Shown here in pieces: positions 33,546-41,602 of a stretch of 55,188 nt of DNA. Source of the stretch: Actibacterium atlanticum. GTDB lineage: Bacteria > Pseudomonadota > Alphaproteobacteria > Rhodobacterales > Rhodobacteraceae. The first letter of the stretch is position 1; each line of letters begins with the position of its first letter. The notes under the pieces are model-generated. The model had not been told where the DNA came from and made no database searches. It saw only the letters and a program-made list of their open reading frames with translations. Both the position numbers and the translations under genes were made by a program. The stretch is taken from NCBI RefSeq assembly GCF_000671395.1, contig NZ_AQQY01000014.1:1-55188 (forward strand), given 5' to 3'.

Positions 33546-33953
33546 ATGGTAAAGCTTCGCTCATTGGTGCTGGGGATCGCCCTGGCAACAGGGTTCATGA
33601 CCGCGCCCGCGCGCGCGGAACTACATCTGGTGATGTTCGAACAGGACGGCTGCCATTACTGCATCAAATGGGACAATGAGATCGGCCCGATCTACTCTAA
33701 AACGGCGGAAGGCCGCACCGCGCCTTTGAAAAAGGTGAACCTGCGCAAAGACTGGAAGTCCGAGATCACCCTGACCAAAGGCCGCCCGGCCTTCACCCCG
33801 ACCTTTGTTCTGATACGCGATGGCGTGGAGCAAGCCCGGCTGGAAGGCTATCCCGGCGAGGACTTTTTCTGGGGGCTGATCGCCAAGATGATCGAAAAGG
33901 AACCCGAATGGCAGGCGCAGCTTGCTGAGAATGATTCGCAATCAGGCGGCTAA
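33546..33953 (+). CDS. soxS: Periplasmic thioredoxin-like SoxS
   Basis: SoxS is a small periplasmic thiol-disulfide protein that in Paracoccus reactivates SoxYZ and influences sox expression. The 135-residue protein has a signal peptide ending at ARA (24) and the redox motif C36-H-Y-C39 in FEQDGCHYC, followed by the WDNEIGPIY segment typical of SoxS. The ATG is preceded by AGGGAAAG. An upstream reading to 33369 is antisense to soxV and rejected. It is separated from soxR by 162 bases. Confidence 0.9.
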   Translation: MVKLRSLVLGIALATGFMTAPARAELHLVMFEQDGCHYCIKWDNEIGPIYSKTAEGRTAPLKKVNLRKDWKSEITLTKGRPAFTPTFVLIRDGVEQARLEGYPGEDFFWGLIAKMIEKEPEWQAQLAENDSQSGG

Positions 33954-34115
33954 AGATCAAAGCTAACTGCTGATCAAATAGGCGTTTTACTGGAAAACAG
34001 GCGTGGAATCGCTATTACGGCACGAACGTGGTATGTCAGACGCTAGCAGAAACATATATGAAGGGCTGATTATGATCCGTCTCTCCCATCGCGGATCGCC
34101 CTTAGGAGAAAGATA

Positions 34116-34484
34116 ATGGCCGAAGCAGTTCACCCTTACGACATGGATCTGGGCACGGAGACATCTCAGCCCGAATACGGATCCGTCGTGGCGCGTGACA
34201 TGGTTACGCAGGCCGAAGCGGCATCGAGCTTTCTGAAAGCGCTGTCGCACGAAGGCCGCCTGATGATCCTGTGCCATCTGTCCACAGGCGAAAAGACCGT
34301 AACCGAACTTGAAAACCTGCTGTCCTCGCGTCAGGCAGCGGTCAGTCAGCAGCTGGCCCGTCTGCGCCTTGAAGGCTTGGTTTCGCACCGCCGTGAAGGC
34401 AAAGCGATCTATTATTCGCTGTCCGATGATCGGGCACGTCGCATGATCGCTCTGGTTTACGACATGTTCTGCAAGTCGGCCTAA
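34116..34484 (+). CDS. soxR: ArsR-family repressor SoxR with persulfide-sensor cysteine pair
   Basis: SoxR represses the sox genes in the absence of reduced sulfur. The 122-residue protein is a winged helix-turn-helix of the ArsR family (ALSHEGRLMILCHLS, then SSRQAAVSQQLARLRLEGLVSHRREGKAIYYSL). Its only two cysteines, C53 and C119, are 66 residues apart, exactly as in the persulfide sensors SqrR (41/107) and BigR. They should form a polysulfide link that releases DNA. The start at 34116 has AGGAG upstream. It precedes the YeeE/YedE transporter gene by 45 bases. Confidence 0.93.
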   Translation: MAEAVHPYDMDLGTETSQPEYGSVVARDMVTQAEAASSFLKALSHEGRLMILCHLSTGEKTVTELENLLSSRQAAVSQQLARLRLEGLVSHRREGKAIYYSLSDDRARRMIALVYDMFCKSA

Positions 34485-34529
34485 TTCAGGTCGCAAGGAA
34501 AGGCCACGACGGCCTTAGGGAGGAATAGC

Positions 34530-35576
34530 ATGGACATGCTTCCGATTGGCGCCATCGCGGCGCTGATTGGTCTGGCGACAGGTGCCGTTTTGGGCCTGTC
34601 GGCACGGCTGGGTGATTTTTGCACGTTAGGCGCAATTGAAAGCGCTGTTTACGGCGAGGATCAGACCCGACTGCGCATGTGGGGTGTCGTTCTGGGCACC
34701 GCGATATTCGCCACCCATATACTGGCAGGTGCGGGCATGATTGACCTGCGCGCAACCCTGTATCACGACACCGCCTGGAATCCGATCGCCAGCGTGGCGG
34801 GCGGGTTGCTGTTTGGATACGGCATGGCCCTTGCTGGCAACTGCGGGTTTGGCGCTTTGGTGCGCTTTGGCGGCGGCGACATGCGGGCGTTGGTCGTTGT
34901 GGTGGTGATGGGGCTGTTTGGCTTCATTACGCTGGGCGGCCCCTTGGCCAATCTGCGTCAATTCCTGTTCCCGCAGTCACCGTCTGACTCCATGCAAAGC
35001 TTTGCGACCCTGGGAGAGAGGGTCTTGGGCCTTCCCGCCATCGCGGTGGCCGGGCTGATTTCAGCGGGACTGATCTATTGGGCTTTCAGCCACGAAGGTC
35101 TGCGGCGCTCGAGCCGTCATCAGGCCTGGGGTGTCGCTGCGGGCCTATCCGTGACCTTTGCCTTGTGGGGCACCACAACACTGAACAAAATCAGCTTTGG
35201 GGACATCCCGGTAGAGGGCCACAGCTTCACCGCGCCACTGGGGCGCACTTTGCTGTGGCTGATGACATCGTCATCAGGGGGGTTGAGCTTTGCCGTTGGC
35301 TCTGTGGCAGGTGTGCTTGGCGGCGCCTTTCTTGGCTCGGCCTTGCGGGGATTATTCCGCTGGGAGGCCTGCGAGGACCCGCGCGAACTGGGCCGTCAGG
35401 TCGGTGGCGCCGCGATGATGGGCATTGGCGGGGTCGTGGCGCTTGGCTGTTCGGTTGGTCAAGGGGTCACCGGATTTGCCACGCTGGCCTATTCTGCCCC
35501 GGTCACATTGGGTGCGATCTATATCGGCGCATTGTGGGGGCTGAAACGCCTGATTCTGGGCGCCCAACCAGACTAA
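34530..35576 (+). CDS. soxT: YeeE/YedE-family sulfur-compound transporter (SoxT-like)
   Basis: The 348-residue protein is an integral membrane protein with about nine hydrophobic segments. It has the conserved cysteine-containing loops of YeeE/YedE thiosulfate transporters: GDFCTLGAIES near 29, AGNCGFGALVR near 109 and ALGCSVGQGVTG near the C terminus. In E. coli YeeE imports thiosulfate; in sox loci the homologue is called SoxT. Import might provide the signal sensed by SoxR or sulfur for assimilation. The ATG follows TTAGGGAGG. It is co-directional with soxR. Confidence 0.88.
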   Translation: MDMLPIGAIAALIGLATGAVLGLSARLGDFCTLGAIESAVYGEDQTRLRMWGVVLGTAIFATHILAGAGMIDLRATLYHDTAWNPIASVAGGLLFGYGMALAGNCGFGALVRFGGGDMRALVVVVVMGLFGFITLGGPLANLRQFLFPQSPSDSMQSFATLGERVLGLPAIAVAGLISAGLIYWAFSHEGLRRSSRHQAWGVAAGLSVTFALWGTTTLNKISFGDIPVEGHSFTAPLGRTLLWLMTSSSGGLSFAVGSVAGVLGGAFLGSALRGLFRWEACEDPRELGRQVGGAAMMGIGGVVALGCSVGQGVTGFATLAYSAPVTLGAIYIGALWGLKRLILGAQPD

Positions 35577-35586
35577 CGCCGCCCTG

Positions 35587-35606
35587 TTATCCACACATTA
35601 TCCACA
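35587..35606 (+). promoter_or_regulatory. Two perfect DnaA boxes 11 bases apart
   Basis: TTATCCACA occurs at 35587-35595 and again at 35598-35606 in the same orientation, just after the soxT stop. Both are perfect matches to the bacterial DnaA box. Two boxes alone do not make an origin. They could be a titration or regulatory site in this 298-base gap (35577-35874), which has no gene. Confidence 0.45.
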
Positions 35607-35743
35607 TTGGCAAAGCCGGCCGCGCGGGCGTCTTTACGCGGTGCGGGTATTTCACCCCGATAAGTTGCATGACCCAAGGGAAGCCAAGCGCAAATCGCGT
35701 AAAACGCCCGCGCCGCGTCATTGCTAACCCTTGGTTTATTGGC

Positions 35744-35771
35744 GACTTTTTCAACAGGCGTTGAGAAAGTC
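35744..35771. repeat. Inverted repeat before the exopolysaccharide operon
   Basis: GACTTTTTCAAC (35744-35755) and GTTGAGAAAGTC (35760-35771) pair at 11 of 12 positions with a 4-base loop. No T tract follows, so an operator or mRNA structure is as likely as a terminator for soxT. Confidence 0.5.
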
Positions 35772-35874
35772 TGCGCTGCCGGGGGGCAATCACTACTTAG
35801 TTTAATGTTACTTGGTGTGCCCCCTCGCACCTTACTTTGTCTGCGTCTTTGTAACGGTATCTGGGGGGATAGAC

Positions 35875-36906
35875 GTGAAAGACAGTGATTGGAACGGCCA
35901 GGTTATTGGCCTGAAACGGGGCGCAAAACCATCTCGAAAAACCATCTTGATTACCGGCGGCGCCGGGTTTCTGGGATCCCATCTTTGCAGACGACTTTTA
36001 ACAGCGGAGACACGGATCATCTGTGTGGACAATCTGTTGTCGGGGCGCATTTCGAATATCGCGCCGCTGCTGCAAGATCCAAACTTCACCTTCATCGAAC
36101 ATGACGTGATCAACCCGCTTTGGCTGGATGGGCCGGTGGACGAGATTTACAACATGGCCTGCGCCGCTTCTCCGCCGCGTTATCAGGCGGACCCGATCCA
36201 CACGTTCAAGACAAGCGCGCTGGGGGCGATCAATCTGCTGGATCTGGCGCAGGAGAAAGGCGCTCGGATTTTGCAGGCCTCGACATCTGAGGTATATGGC
36301 GATCCGAATGTCAGCCCGCAGCCCGAGGATTACTTTGGCAACGTCAACACGTTTGGCCCGCGGTCTTGCTATGACGAGGGCAAGCGATCCGCCGAAACGC
36401 TGTTTCACGACTACGCTGAACGCTGTGACGTGCCCACCAAAATCGCCCGGATATTCAATACCTATGGCCCAAACATGCGGGCCAGCGATGGGCGGGTGAT
36501 TTCCAATTTTGTCATTCAGGCGCTAGAGGGCGCGCCCATTACGATCTATGGCGAAGGGCAGCAGACGCGCTCGTTCTGCTATGTGGATGATCTGGTGGAC
36601 GGTCTGATCCGGCTGATGGGTTCACCCGCCGAGGTGAACTTCCCGGTCAATCTAGGCAACCCGCTTGAGTTCACGATCAAAGAACTGGCCTATCAGGTGC
36701 TGCGCCAGACTGGGTCGCGCTCCAGCCTGGTTTATAAGCCTTTGCCGCAGGATGACCCGAAACAACGCCGCCCCGATATCACCCGCGCAAAAACGCTGCT
36801 GAGCTGGCAACCTCAGATCGCGCTGGAGGACGGGCTGCGCAACATCATCCGCTATTTTGAAGAGGAGCTGGCGCGCAAAGCAGCGGCGAGTTTAGTCGGA
36901 GAATAA
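35875..36906 (+). CDS. UDP-glucuronic acid decarboxylase (UDP-xylose synthase)
   Basis: The enzyme converts UDP-glucuronate to UDP-xylose with tightly bound NAD. The 343-residue short-chain dehydrogenase-type protein has the NAD loop TGGAGFLGSH (27-36), the catalytic S/T and YxxxK elements (TSEVYGDP; CYDEGKRSAE) and RIFNTYGPNMR, a hallmark of the UXS group. I start at the GTG at 35875 because GGGGGGAT precedes it; the upstream reading to 35812 has a cysteine/valine-rich stretch without a site. It is the first gene of a four-gene operon and ends two bases before galE. Confidence 0.88.
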   Translation: MKDSDWNGQVIGLKRGAKPSRKTILITGGAGFLGSHLCRRLLTAETRIICVDNLLSGRISNIAPLLQDPNFTFIEHDVINPLWLDGPVDEIYNMACAASPPRYQADPIHTFKTSALGAINLLDLAQEKGARILQASTSEVYGDPNVSPQPEDYFGNVNTFGPRSCYDEGKRSAETLFHDYAERCDVPTKIARIFNTYGPNMRASDGRVISNFVIQALEGAPITIYGEGQQTRSFCYVDDLVDGLIRLMGSPAEVNFPVNLGNPLEFTIKELAYQVLRQTGSRSSLVYKPLPQDDPKQRRPDITRAKTLLSWQPQIALEDGLRNIIRYFEEELARKAAASLVGE

Positions 36907-36908
36907 CC

Positions 36909-37907
36909 ATGCACGGAATCCCCATCATGGTCACAGGAGGTGCCGGTTTCATCGGCAGCCACGCCTGTAAGGCATTGGCCAGCGCTGGTTACATGCCGGT
37001 GGTGGTGGACAATCTGTCCACCGGCCATGCGGATTCTGTGAAATGGGGGCCGTACTATAATATCGACGTGCGGGATACGCCGGCCATTCTTAGGGTCATC
37101 GCGCGGTATGACATTCAGGGTGTCATGCATTTTGCGGCCTCAGCATATGTTGGTGAGTCCGTCGAAGATCCGCAGAAATACTATGACAACAACGTCGGCG
37201 GCATGTTGTCCCTGTTAAGTGCCTGCGCCAAAGCCAGCGTGCGCGAGCTGATCTTTTCAAGCAGCTGCGCTACCTATGGCATCCCCGACCAGTTGCCCAT
37301 CACCGAAAACAGCCCGCAACACCCAATCAACCCCTATGGCCGCACCAAGCTGATCGGCGAGCACATGCTGATGGACTATGCCGCGCGCTATGGGTTTTCC
37401 TATGGCATTTTGCGGTATTTCAATGCCTGCGGCGCAGATCCTGACGGAGACCTTGCAGAGCGCCACGACCCTGAAACCCATCTGATCCCTCTTGCGCTGA
37501 TGTCTGCCTCGGGGCTGCGGGGGGCGCTGCAGGTGTTTGGCACTGACTACGACACGCCGGATGGCAGTTGTGTGCGCGATTACATTCATGTCAGCGACCT
37601 GGCGCGCGGGCATGTCATGGCGATGCAGCATTTGTTGCAGGGCGGTCCCTCACTGACACTGAACCTTGGCAGCGGACGCGGCTATTCGGTGCTGGAAGTC
37701 GCGCAGGCCGTGAAGCAGGTCAGCGGGCGCAAGGTCCCCCTGACCCTGACAGACCGCCGCCCCGGAGACCCGCCCTCACTCATGGCGGACCCAACGCAAG
37801 CCCAGCGCCTGCTGGGGTTCAAGACCGAGCGCTCGGCCTTGGATCAGATCATCTGCGACGCTGCGCCCTACTTCGGTCTTGCGCTGGAGGAGGTCAACCA
37901 TGCCTGA
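36909..37907 (+). CDS. galE: UDP-glucose 4-epimerase
   Basis: GalE interconverts UDP-glucose and UDP-galactose. The 332-residue protein has the Rossmann loop TGGAGFIGSH (9-18), VVDNLSTGH, the catalytic FSSSCATYG and NPYGRTK (YxxxK), RYFNACGADPDGD and GSCVRDYIHVSDLA. All are standard. It overlaps the GT2 gene by eight bases. With the UDP-xylose synthase it should supply sugar donors for the polymer made by that synthase. Confidence 0.93.
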   Translation: MHGIPIMVTGGAGFIGSHACKALASAGYMPVVVDNLSTGHADSVKWGPYYNIDVRDTPAILRVIARYDIQGVMHFAASAYVGESVEDPQKYYDNNVGGMLSLLSACAKASVRELIFSSSCATYGIPDQLPITENSPQHPINPYGRTKLIGEHMLMDYAARYGFSYGILRYFNACGADPDGDLAERHDPETHLIPLALMSASGLRGALQVFGTDYDTPDGSCVRDYIHVSDLARGHVMAMQHLLQGGPSLTLNLGSGRGYSVLEVAQAVKQVSGRKVPLTLTDRRPGDPPSLMADPTQAQRLLGFKTERSALDQIICDAAPYFGLALEEVNHA

Positions 37908-39726
37908 CACCCTCCCTGCTCTCGTGCCCGTCTTCACGCCGGCTCAACAACGCAAGTACAGGATCACTGTAGGTCTGGCTTTGTTGGCAAATCTATATTT
38001 CTGGGTCTGGTGGCTACAGCCGGGCAATATCATTGGGGTTTGGCGTTTTGCGCTGATCACCTTTGTTCTGGCGTGGTTGAATTTTCTGGTGATCTATTTC
38101 TTCGCCTTCTTCTTGCGCTCTCATCGGCCCAACCCGGCGCTTGAGCTGCCCAAAGAAGCGCGGGTGGCGATGATCGTCACCAAAACCCCGTCAGAGCCCT
38201 TGCATGTGCTTGAAGAGACATTGCTTGCCATGCTGGCACAAGACGTCCCCCATGACACATGGCTGGCTGACGAAGACCCGACCCCGGACACCATCGCATG
38301 GTGTGCCGAACATGGCGTGAAAATTTCCAGCCGCAAAGGGATCACGGCATATCATCAACCGCATTGGCCGCGCAGGACCCGATGCAAGGAAGGCAACCTT
38401 GCTTATTTCTATGATCATTGGGGCTACGACGAATATGATTTCGTGTCCCAGCTCGACGCGGACCACGTGCCGCAACCGGGCTATTTGCGCGAAATCCTGA
38501 AAGGCTTTGCCGACCCAAAGGTTGGGTATGTCAGCGCACCGTCGATGTGTTGCAACAATCGTTCCCAAAGCTGGTCTGCCCGCACGCGTTTGTTCACCGA
38601 GGCTTTGTTTCACGGCGCCTTTCAAGCCGGGATGAGCAAAGGCTGGGCGCCGATGTGTATTGGATCGCACTATGCGGTGCGAACCAAGGCCCTGCGCATG
38701 GTGGGCGGGCTGGGGCCTGATCTGGCCGAGGATCACTCGACCTCACTGCTGATGAACGCCGGCGGTTGGCGGGGTGTACACGCAATTGATGCCATCGCCT
38801 ATGGCGCGGGGCCCGAAAGCGTGTCTGACCTTGCCACGCAGGAGTTCCAGTGGTCGCGCAGCCTGTTGACGCTGCTGCTCAAACACACCCCCCACTATCT
38901 GGGTGAGCTGCCTCTTAGGCTGCGCTTCCAATTCCTGTTTTGTCAGACGTTCTATCCGATCACGGCCTTTGCGCATTTCCTGATGTTCCTGATCCCGGTT
39001 CTGGCGGTGACCTTCGATGCGCGTTTTGCTGCCGTAACCTATGTCGACTTCGTCCTGCACGCTCTTCCGGCTGCGGTCGTACTGACATGGATGGTGATTG
39101 AATGTCGGCGCGATCAATTACTGAGGCCGCTGGATGCCTATGTGTTCAGCTGGGAAAAGATCCTGTTCCAGTTTTTACAGTGGCCGTGGGTGTTCATGGG
39201 CTGCGCCGTGGCGTTCCGCGATGCGCTGACAGGGTCATTCGTAGACTTCCGCATCACGCCAAAGGGCCAGACAACCAAGCCGCCCTTGCCCGTTCGGGTG
39301 CTTGCCCCCTATTTTGCCCTATCCGCCCTGTCCGCGCTTCCCGTGTTGTTGAACGCAGACGTGGTCGAGGCCGGGGGCTTTTACCTGCTATCGCTGCTCT
39401 ATGCCGCCATCTATGCGATCACCTGCGCGGTGATCCTTATCCGGCACCTTAAGGAAAACAAGGTGGACTGGCGTGGCTATCTGCCCCGGGTCACCGGGCA
39501 GTTTGCCGCCTGTGCCGCTTTGATTTTTCTGGTTGGGGCCTCTTTCGCGCTGCGTGGCACCCAAGGGCTGCATGTGCTGACGCTGGGGCTTGGCCCCTAT
39601 CAGATGACCGAAATGCGTTCCTATGTCTCGGGTGCGGGACAGACACAGGGGCGTCTTCATTACCAATTCCGCACGGACCTTTTCAAAGGGTTCAATTCGT
39701 TATCTATCAAGGAGGGCTCCAGATGA
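37900..39726 (+). CDS. Membrane glycosyltransferase family 2 (cellulose-synthase-like)
   Basis: The 608-residue protein has two N-terminal membrane helices (about 24-45 and 48-72), a cytoplasmic GT2 domain (about 85-330) and several C-terminal membrane helices (from about 345). The donor and metal motif is D186-A-D188, an acidic ED is at 277-278, and the processivity motif reads Q314-E-F-Q-W318, where cellulose synthases have QxxRW; the Arg is Gln here. A C-terminal soluble tail ends in KEGSR. The ATG has GGAGGAGG upstream. Its neighbours suggest synthesis and export of an extracellular polysaccharide. Lack of a PilZ domain distinguishes it from BcsA. Confidence 0.85.
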   Translation: MPDTLPALVPVFTPAQQRKYRITVGLALLANLYFWVWWLQPGNIIGVWRFALITFVLAWLNFLVIYFFAFFLRSHRPNPALELPKEARVAMIVTKTPSEPLHVLEETLLAMLAQDVPHDTWLADEDPTPDTIAWCAEHGVKISSRKGITAYHQPHWPRRTRCKEGNLAYFYDHWGYDEYDFVSQLDADHVPQPGYLREILKGFADPKVGYVSAPSMCCNNRSQSWSARTRLFTEALFHGAFQAGMSKGWAPMCIGSHYAVRTKALRMVGGLGPDLAEDHSTSLLMNAGGWRGVHAIDAIAYGAGPESVSDLATQEFQWSRSLLTLLLKHTPHYLGELPLRLRFQFLFCQTFYPITAFAHFLMFLIPVLAVTFDARFAAVTYVDFVLHALPAAVVLTWMVIECRRDQLLRPLDAYVFSWEKILFQFLQWPWVFMGCAVAFRDALTGSFVDFRITPKGQTTKPPLPVRVLAPYFALSALSALPVLLNADVVEAGGFYLLSLLYAAIYAITCAVILIRHLKENKVDWRGYLPRVTGQFAACAALIFLVGASFALRGTQGLHVLTLGLGPYQMTEMRSYVSGAGQTQGRLHYQFRTDLFKGFNSLSIKEGSR

Positions 39727-40622
39727 TGACACCATACAAACTGATCCGAAAACCGCCTTGGGGCGTGGGGCTGGCAATGTTGGCCTTTACCACACCTGCA
39801 TTGGCCGCGCCCCCGGGCGATCTGGCTTTTGGCGCCTATGACCCGCCCGGGCAATTTTCGTCTGACGGCGAAGTCGCTATCGAACATCTGTTCCTGCCTT
39901 GGGAGGACGTGTTCTTAGGCAGTCTTTATGACGCTGACACCTATGCCAAAGAACGCAATCGCGAGCTGCTGGTGACCATTGAACCCTGGACCTGGACCCG
40001 CGACATCCGCAACACGCCCGAGTTCCTGATCAACGGCATCCGCACCGGTCTCTATGACAGCAACATGAGCGCGATCTGCGCTGTGTTGGATGAGCTGGAC
40101 AGCGATATCACCGTGCGTTGGGCTCAGGAGATGGAGGACGAAAGCGGGCAATTCATCTGGTCCGACTGGGAGCCGACAATCTATGTCGACGCGTTTCAGC
40201 GCATGATCAATGTCTGCCGCGCCGTTGCACCAGACGTGCAGGTCATGTGGTCTCCACTGGGTCATGAAGGGCTCGAAGACTACTACCCCGGCGATGACTA
40301 TGTCGATGTCGTGGGCCTGTCTGTCTTTGGCTTGCAAGCCTGGGAACGCGAACAACTGGGCGATGAACAGGAGTTTCTGGACATTTTCACCCCACGCTAT
40401 GAACGGGTGAAAGGATTTGGCAAACCTGTAATGGTCGCTGAACTGGGTTATGTCGGGGATGCGGACTATGTGAGCCGCTGGGAAAACTCGGTGCGTCAGG
40501 ACTATCCGCAGTTTCCGCAGCTGACCTCGGTTGTCTACTTCAACCAGCAAGAGGTACACCCGTGGCCTGATGGCTATGGCCTGCCAAACTGGATCGTGAC
40601 CGAGCGCGTTCTCGGCCAATAA
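39723..40622 (+). CDS. Secreted glycoside hydrolase, GH26-like
   Basis: The 299-residue protein has a signal peptide (cut near ALA, residue 29) and a TIM-barrel glycosidase pattern resembling family 26 beta-mannanases. The candidate acid/base is E136 in RWAQEMEDE and the nucleophile E240 in VMVAELGYV; GLSVFG is also family-like. The ATG overlaps the GT2 stop (ATGATGA). A hydrolase encoded with a synthase often trims or releases the nascent polymer, as BcsZ does for cellulose. A hairpin at 40654 closes the operon. The family is clear; the substrate is not. Confidence 0.8.
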   Translation: MMTPYKLIRKPPWGVGLAMLAFTTPALAAPPGDLAFGAYDPPGQFSSDGEVAIEHLFLPWEDVFLGSLYDADTYAKERNRELLVTIEPWTWTRDIRNTPEFLINGIRTGLYDSNMSAICAVLDELDSDITVRWAQEMEDESGQFIWSDWEPTIYVDAFQRMINVCRAVAPDVQVMWSPLGHEGLEDYYPGDDYVDVVGLSVFGLQAWEREQLGDEQEFLDIFTPRYERVKGFGKPVMVAELGYVGDADYVSRWENSVRQDYPQFPQLTSVVYFNQQEVHPWPDGYGLPNWIVTERVLGQ

Positions 40623-40653
40623 ACGCCGGATCGGCGAAATAATGCCGCCTTAA

Positions 40654-40677
40654 AAGCCAAGGGGAGCCCTCTGGCTT
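40654..40677 (+). terminator. Hairpin ending the exopolysaccharide operon
   Basis: AAGCCA...TGGCTT with an inner GGG/CCC stem lies 31 bases after the GH26-like gene. No strong T tract follows. The rest of the 288-base gap (40623-40910) is AT-rich near 40780-40830 and likely holds the promoter of the next gene. Confidence 0.55.
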
Positions 40678-40910
40678 GGTCGTTGATTTGAAAAAACTTT
40701 CAACCTGCAGCGGGGCAGCGTTCCCGCGCAGGTCATCCCTATTTCATGCAAATTGGACACGTTTTCTAACCGTCATTTTCAGGGCGGCTAGAAAATTATG
40801 TTAAATTTGTTTACCACTGCACCTCAATAATAATAAAGCCAACCGCTGGGACAGGGTGGCATGAATATGCAACCAGCGCCGCAAAGGCGCTTTTGAGGAG
40901 CACGAGCAGT

Positions 40911-41219
40911 ATGTCCGTATTTCTGACTTCACGTCGGGGCAAGAAAGCTGTACCCACAGGTCTTTCCGCCGCCGCGGTTGCCATGGTTTGCGTCACCAGC
41001 GCATGCATGAGCACCGAAACGGCAAGCCAATCCAACATCTCTAGCCCGGCATCAATTTCGACCATGTCTGACCAAGGCGTGAAAGTCGCAACCAGCACGC
41101 CTGCCAAAAGTGGCACGACCATGCAGGTGGTCGGCAAAGGCCCCGCCCGCACAGGCCGCCCGGTTTACATCTGTGGCCCCAGTGGCGGTGGAATGAAGTC
41201 ACGCTGTTACGAAATGTAA
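40911..41219 (+). CDS. Small putative lipoprotein
   Basis: This 102-residue protein has a basic N terminus, a hydrophobic helix and a lipobox-like T29-S-A-C32, so it may be anchored in a membrane by C32. The mature part is Ser/Thr-rich and low in hydrophobic residues, with two cysteines near the C terminus (YICGPSGGGMKSRCYEM). I recognise no family. The ATG follows GAGGAG at 11 bases. It lies after the exopolysaccharide operon and ends in a strong hairpin, so it is probably monocistronic. Confidence 0.65.
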   Translation: MSVFLTSRRGKKAVPTGLSAAAVAMVCVTSACMSTETASQSNISSPASISTMSDQGVKVATSTPAKSGTTMQVVGKGPARTGRPVYICGPSGGGMKSRCYEM

Positions 41220-41224
41220 ACGTC

Positions 41225-41247
41225 TTGGCCCGCCAATTGCGGGCCAA
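41225..41247 (+). terminator. Terminator of the small lipoprotein gene
   Basis: TTGGCCCGC-CAATT-GCGGGCCAA is a perfect 9-base stem starting five bases after the stop. A second, imperfect hairpin followed by TTTTCGTT lies at 41283-41309. Confidence 0.75.
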
Positions 41248-41602
41248 ATTCGAACAGGGCCGATAGCCCTTTCCGGCCGCAGCCCCTGCGAATCGCAAGG
41301 GTTTTCGTTCGTAGATTGAGTGACAATCACCCATAATCACCGCTTTTATTTACCAAATGGGCAAATTTGATATGGCCCATTGCGCCGCAAAATGCACTTC
41401 AACTTCACGATCTACACCCATGTTATTTATAAACTATTTCCAGAGTTTATAATTCTCCCATTCGCATTCATGAACATTTAATCTTTTCGTAAAGATTGAC
41501 ATAACACCTTTCCATCGCCAGCTTAGTCACGTTCTCAACATCATTTTTCTTATGTATTGCAACGGCTTGCGAAGGCAGGCCTGCGCATGGAAGGGGGGAG
41601 AG
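41248..41602. other. AT-rich 355-base gap upstream of the LuxR-type gene
   Basis: No gene is seen here. It holds the second hairpin at 41283-41309, an inverted repeat AATGGGC/GCCCATT at 41356-41381, the stronger repeat at 41427-41452, and AT-rich sequence to about 41560. The base composition is clearly different from the flanking genes, as expected for a long promoter region. Confidence 0.5.
41427..41452. promoter_or_regulatory. Perfect 9-base inverted repeat, candidate operator
   Basis: TTATAAACT (41427-41435) and AGTTTATAA (41444-41452) with an 8-base spacer lie 150 bases before the LuxR-type start. The symmetry and position suggest a dimeric regulator, possibly the LuxR-type protein itself. 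Confidence 0.5.

Noticed and set aside
35587-35606. Chromosome origin at the two DnaA boxes
   Set aside because: Only two boxes are present, with no dnaA, hemE, maf, parAB or repABC genes near and no clear AT-rich unwinding element.
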